Shown here: piece after piece, positions 63,958-64,000 of the stretch
Position numbering within the stretch: position 1 is the stretch's first letter
How the letters are laid out: every line of letters starts with the position of its first letter
DNA from: a virus
Virus record (IMG/VR): IMGVR_UViG_3300034073_005193
Coordinates: 1 to 64,000 of that record
DNA length: 64,000 nucleotides
Direction: 5' to 3' (one strand)
Notes under the pieces: generated by a model
Database searches by the model: none
What the model was told of the DNA's origin: nothing
Seen by the model: the letters and a program-made list of their open reading frames with translations, nothing else
Translations under genes and position numbers: made by a program

Positions 63958-64000
63958 TATTACTTTAATATGTGAAAATTTAAAAAATAAAAAAATAAAA
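63947..64000 (+). CDS. start of a further gene, cut by the window end
   Basis: An open frame starts at the ATG at 63947, overlapping the end of the previous gene by 11 bases, and reads MKNNITLICENLKNKKIK to the edge of the window without a stop. Only 18 codons are visible, so it may be a real gene start or chance. Confidence 0.35.
   Translation, partial: MKNNITLICENLKNKKIK

Noticed and set aside
1-64000. CRISPR array, insertion sequence or integrase
   Set aside because: No regularly spaced repeats, transposase motifs or recombinase catalytic residues were seen.
1-64000. Stop-codon reassignment
   Set aside because: TAA, TGA and TAG all end well-supported genes at expected positions, so the standard bacterial code applies.

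Overview
This window is an AT-rich (about one-third G+C by eye), very densely packed stretch of a large tailed-phage genome. The evidence for a phage is the T4-type rIIA/rIIB pair, a long run of tiny overlapping genes of unknown function, viral-style thymidylate synthase, RNA ligase, SF1 helicase and type IA topoisomerase genes, stray tRNAs, and phage copies of host genes (bS21, IF-3, peptide deformylase, ClpP, DksA, a sigma-70 factor, HU-like and Dps-like proteins). No capsid, terminase or tail genes are visible, so this is a metabolic, regulatory and host-takeover region, as seen in jumbo or huge phages. Two genes hint at a Myxococcota or deltaproteobacteria-like host: a protein joining a DUF4388/PATAN-like N-terminus to a Roadblock-like C-terminus (35769-36521), and a lipoprotein with a Cys-rich module and Ser-rich linker of a type common in myxobacteria (20035-20373). 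That host assignment is inference.

Layout. 1-3.5 kb: small unknown genes. 3.5-4.9 kb: two tandem proteasome/HslV-like Ntn-hydrolase genes with Thr1, Asp17 and Lys33 in exact proteasome register and Lys/Ala-rich tails. 5-12.2 kb: small unknown genes, including a three-member MTW family, and thyA, flanked at a distance by two paralogues. 12.2-19.3 kb: two minus-strand genes (one a papain-like protease), small genes, a kinase-like protein, a zinc deaminase and an RNA ligase. 19.4-27 kb: lipoprotein, SpoU methyltransferase, FtsK-like ATPase, transglutaminase-like protein, HNH nuclease and ParB-like protein. 27-36.5 kb: tRNA-Gln, sigma factor, a GC-rich/AT-rich junction, tRNA-Ser, trypsin-like lipoprotein, PurA-family enzyme, rIIA/rIIB, secreted zincin, tRNA-Thr and the DUF4388-Roadblock protein. 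36.5-45.2 kb: Nudix, P-loop kinase, HAD phosphatase, helicase, sugar-nucleotide reductase-like protein and Thg1-like protein. 45.3-64 kb: a second zincin, Dps-like protein, two metallophosphatases, HU-like protein, DksA, ClpP, DUF192, topoisomerase, bS21, MT-A70 methyltransferase plus HNH nuclease, IF-3 and peptide deformylase.

Expression. Most genes are on the plus strand with ATGA-type overlaps, so they form long operons. Nine well-formed sigma-70-like promoters (TTGACA or one mismatch, 16-17 base spacer, TAtgcT-like -10) head operons, and several have an inverted repeat overlapping the -35/-10 region. Nine minus-strand genes are single insertions that abut or overlap plus-strand gene or tRNA ends.

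How the genes may work together. One group modifies translation (bS21, IF-3, deformylase, tRNAs, Thg1-like protein, RNA ligase, SpoU methyltransferase). One reprograms transcription (sigma factor, DksA). One supplies nucleotides and DNA handling (ThyA, deaminase, PurA-like, Nudix, helicase, topoisomerase, FtsK-like). The most distinctive group is a large set of proteases and protease-like proteins: proteasome-like pair, ClpP, papain-like, trypsin-like lipoprotein, two zincins and a transglutaminase-like protein.
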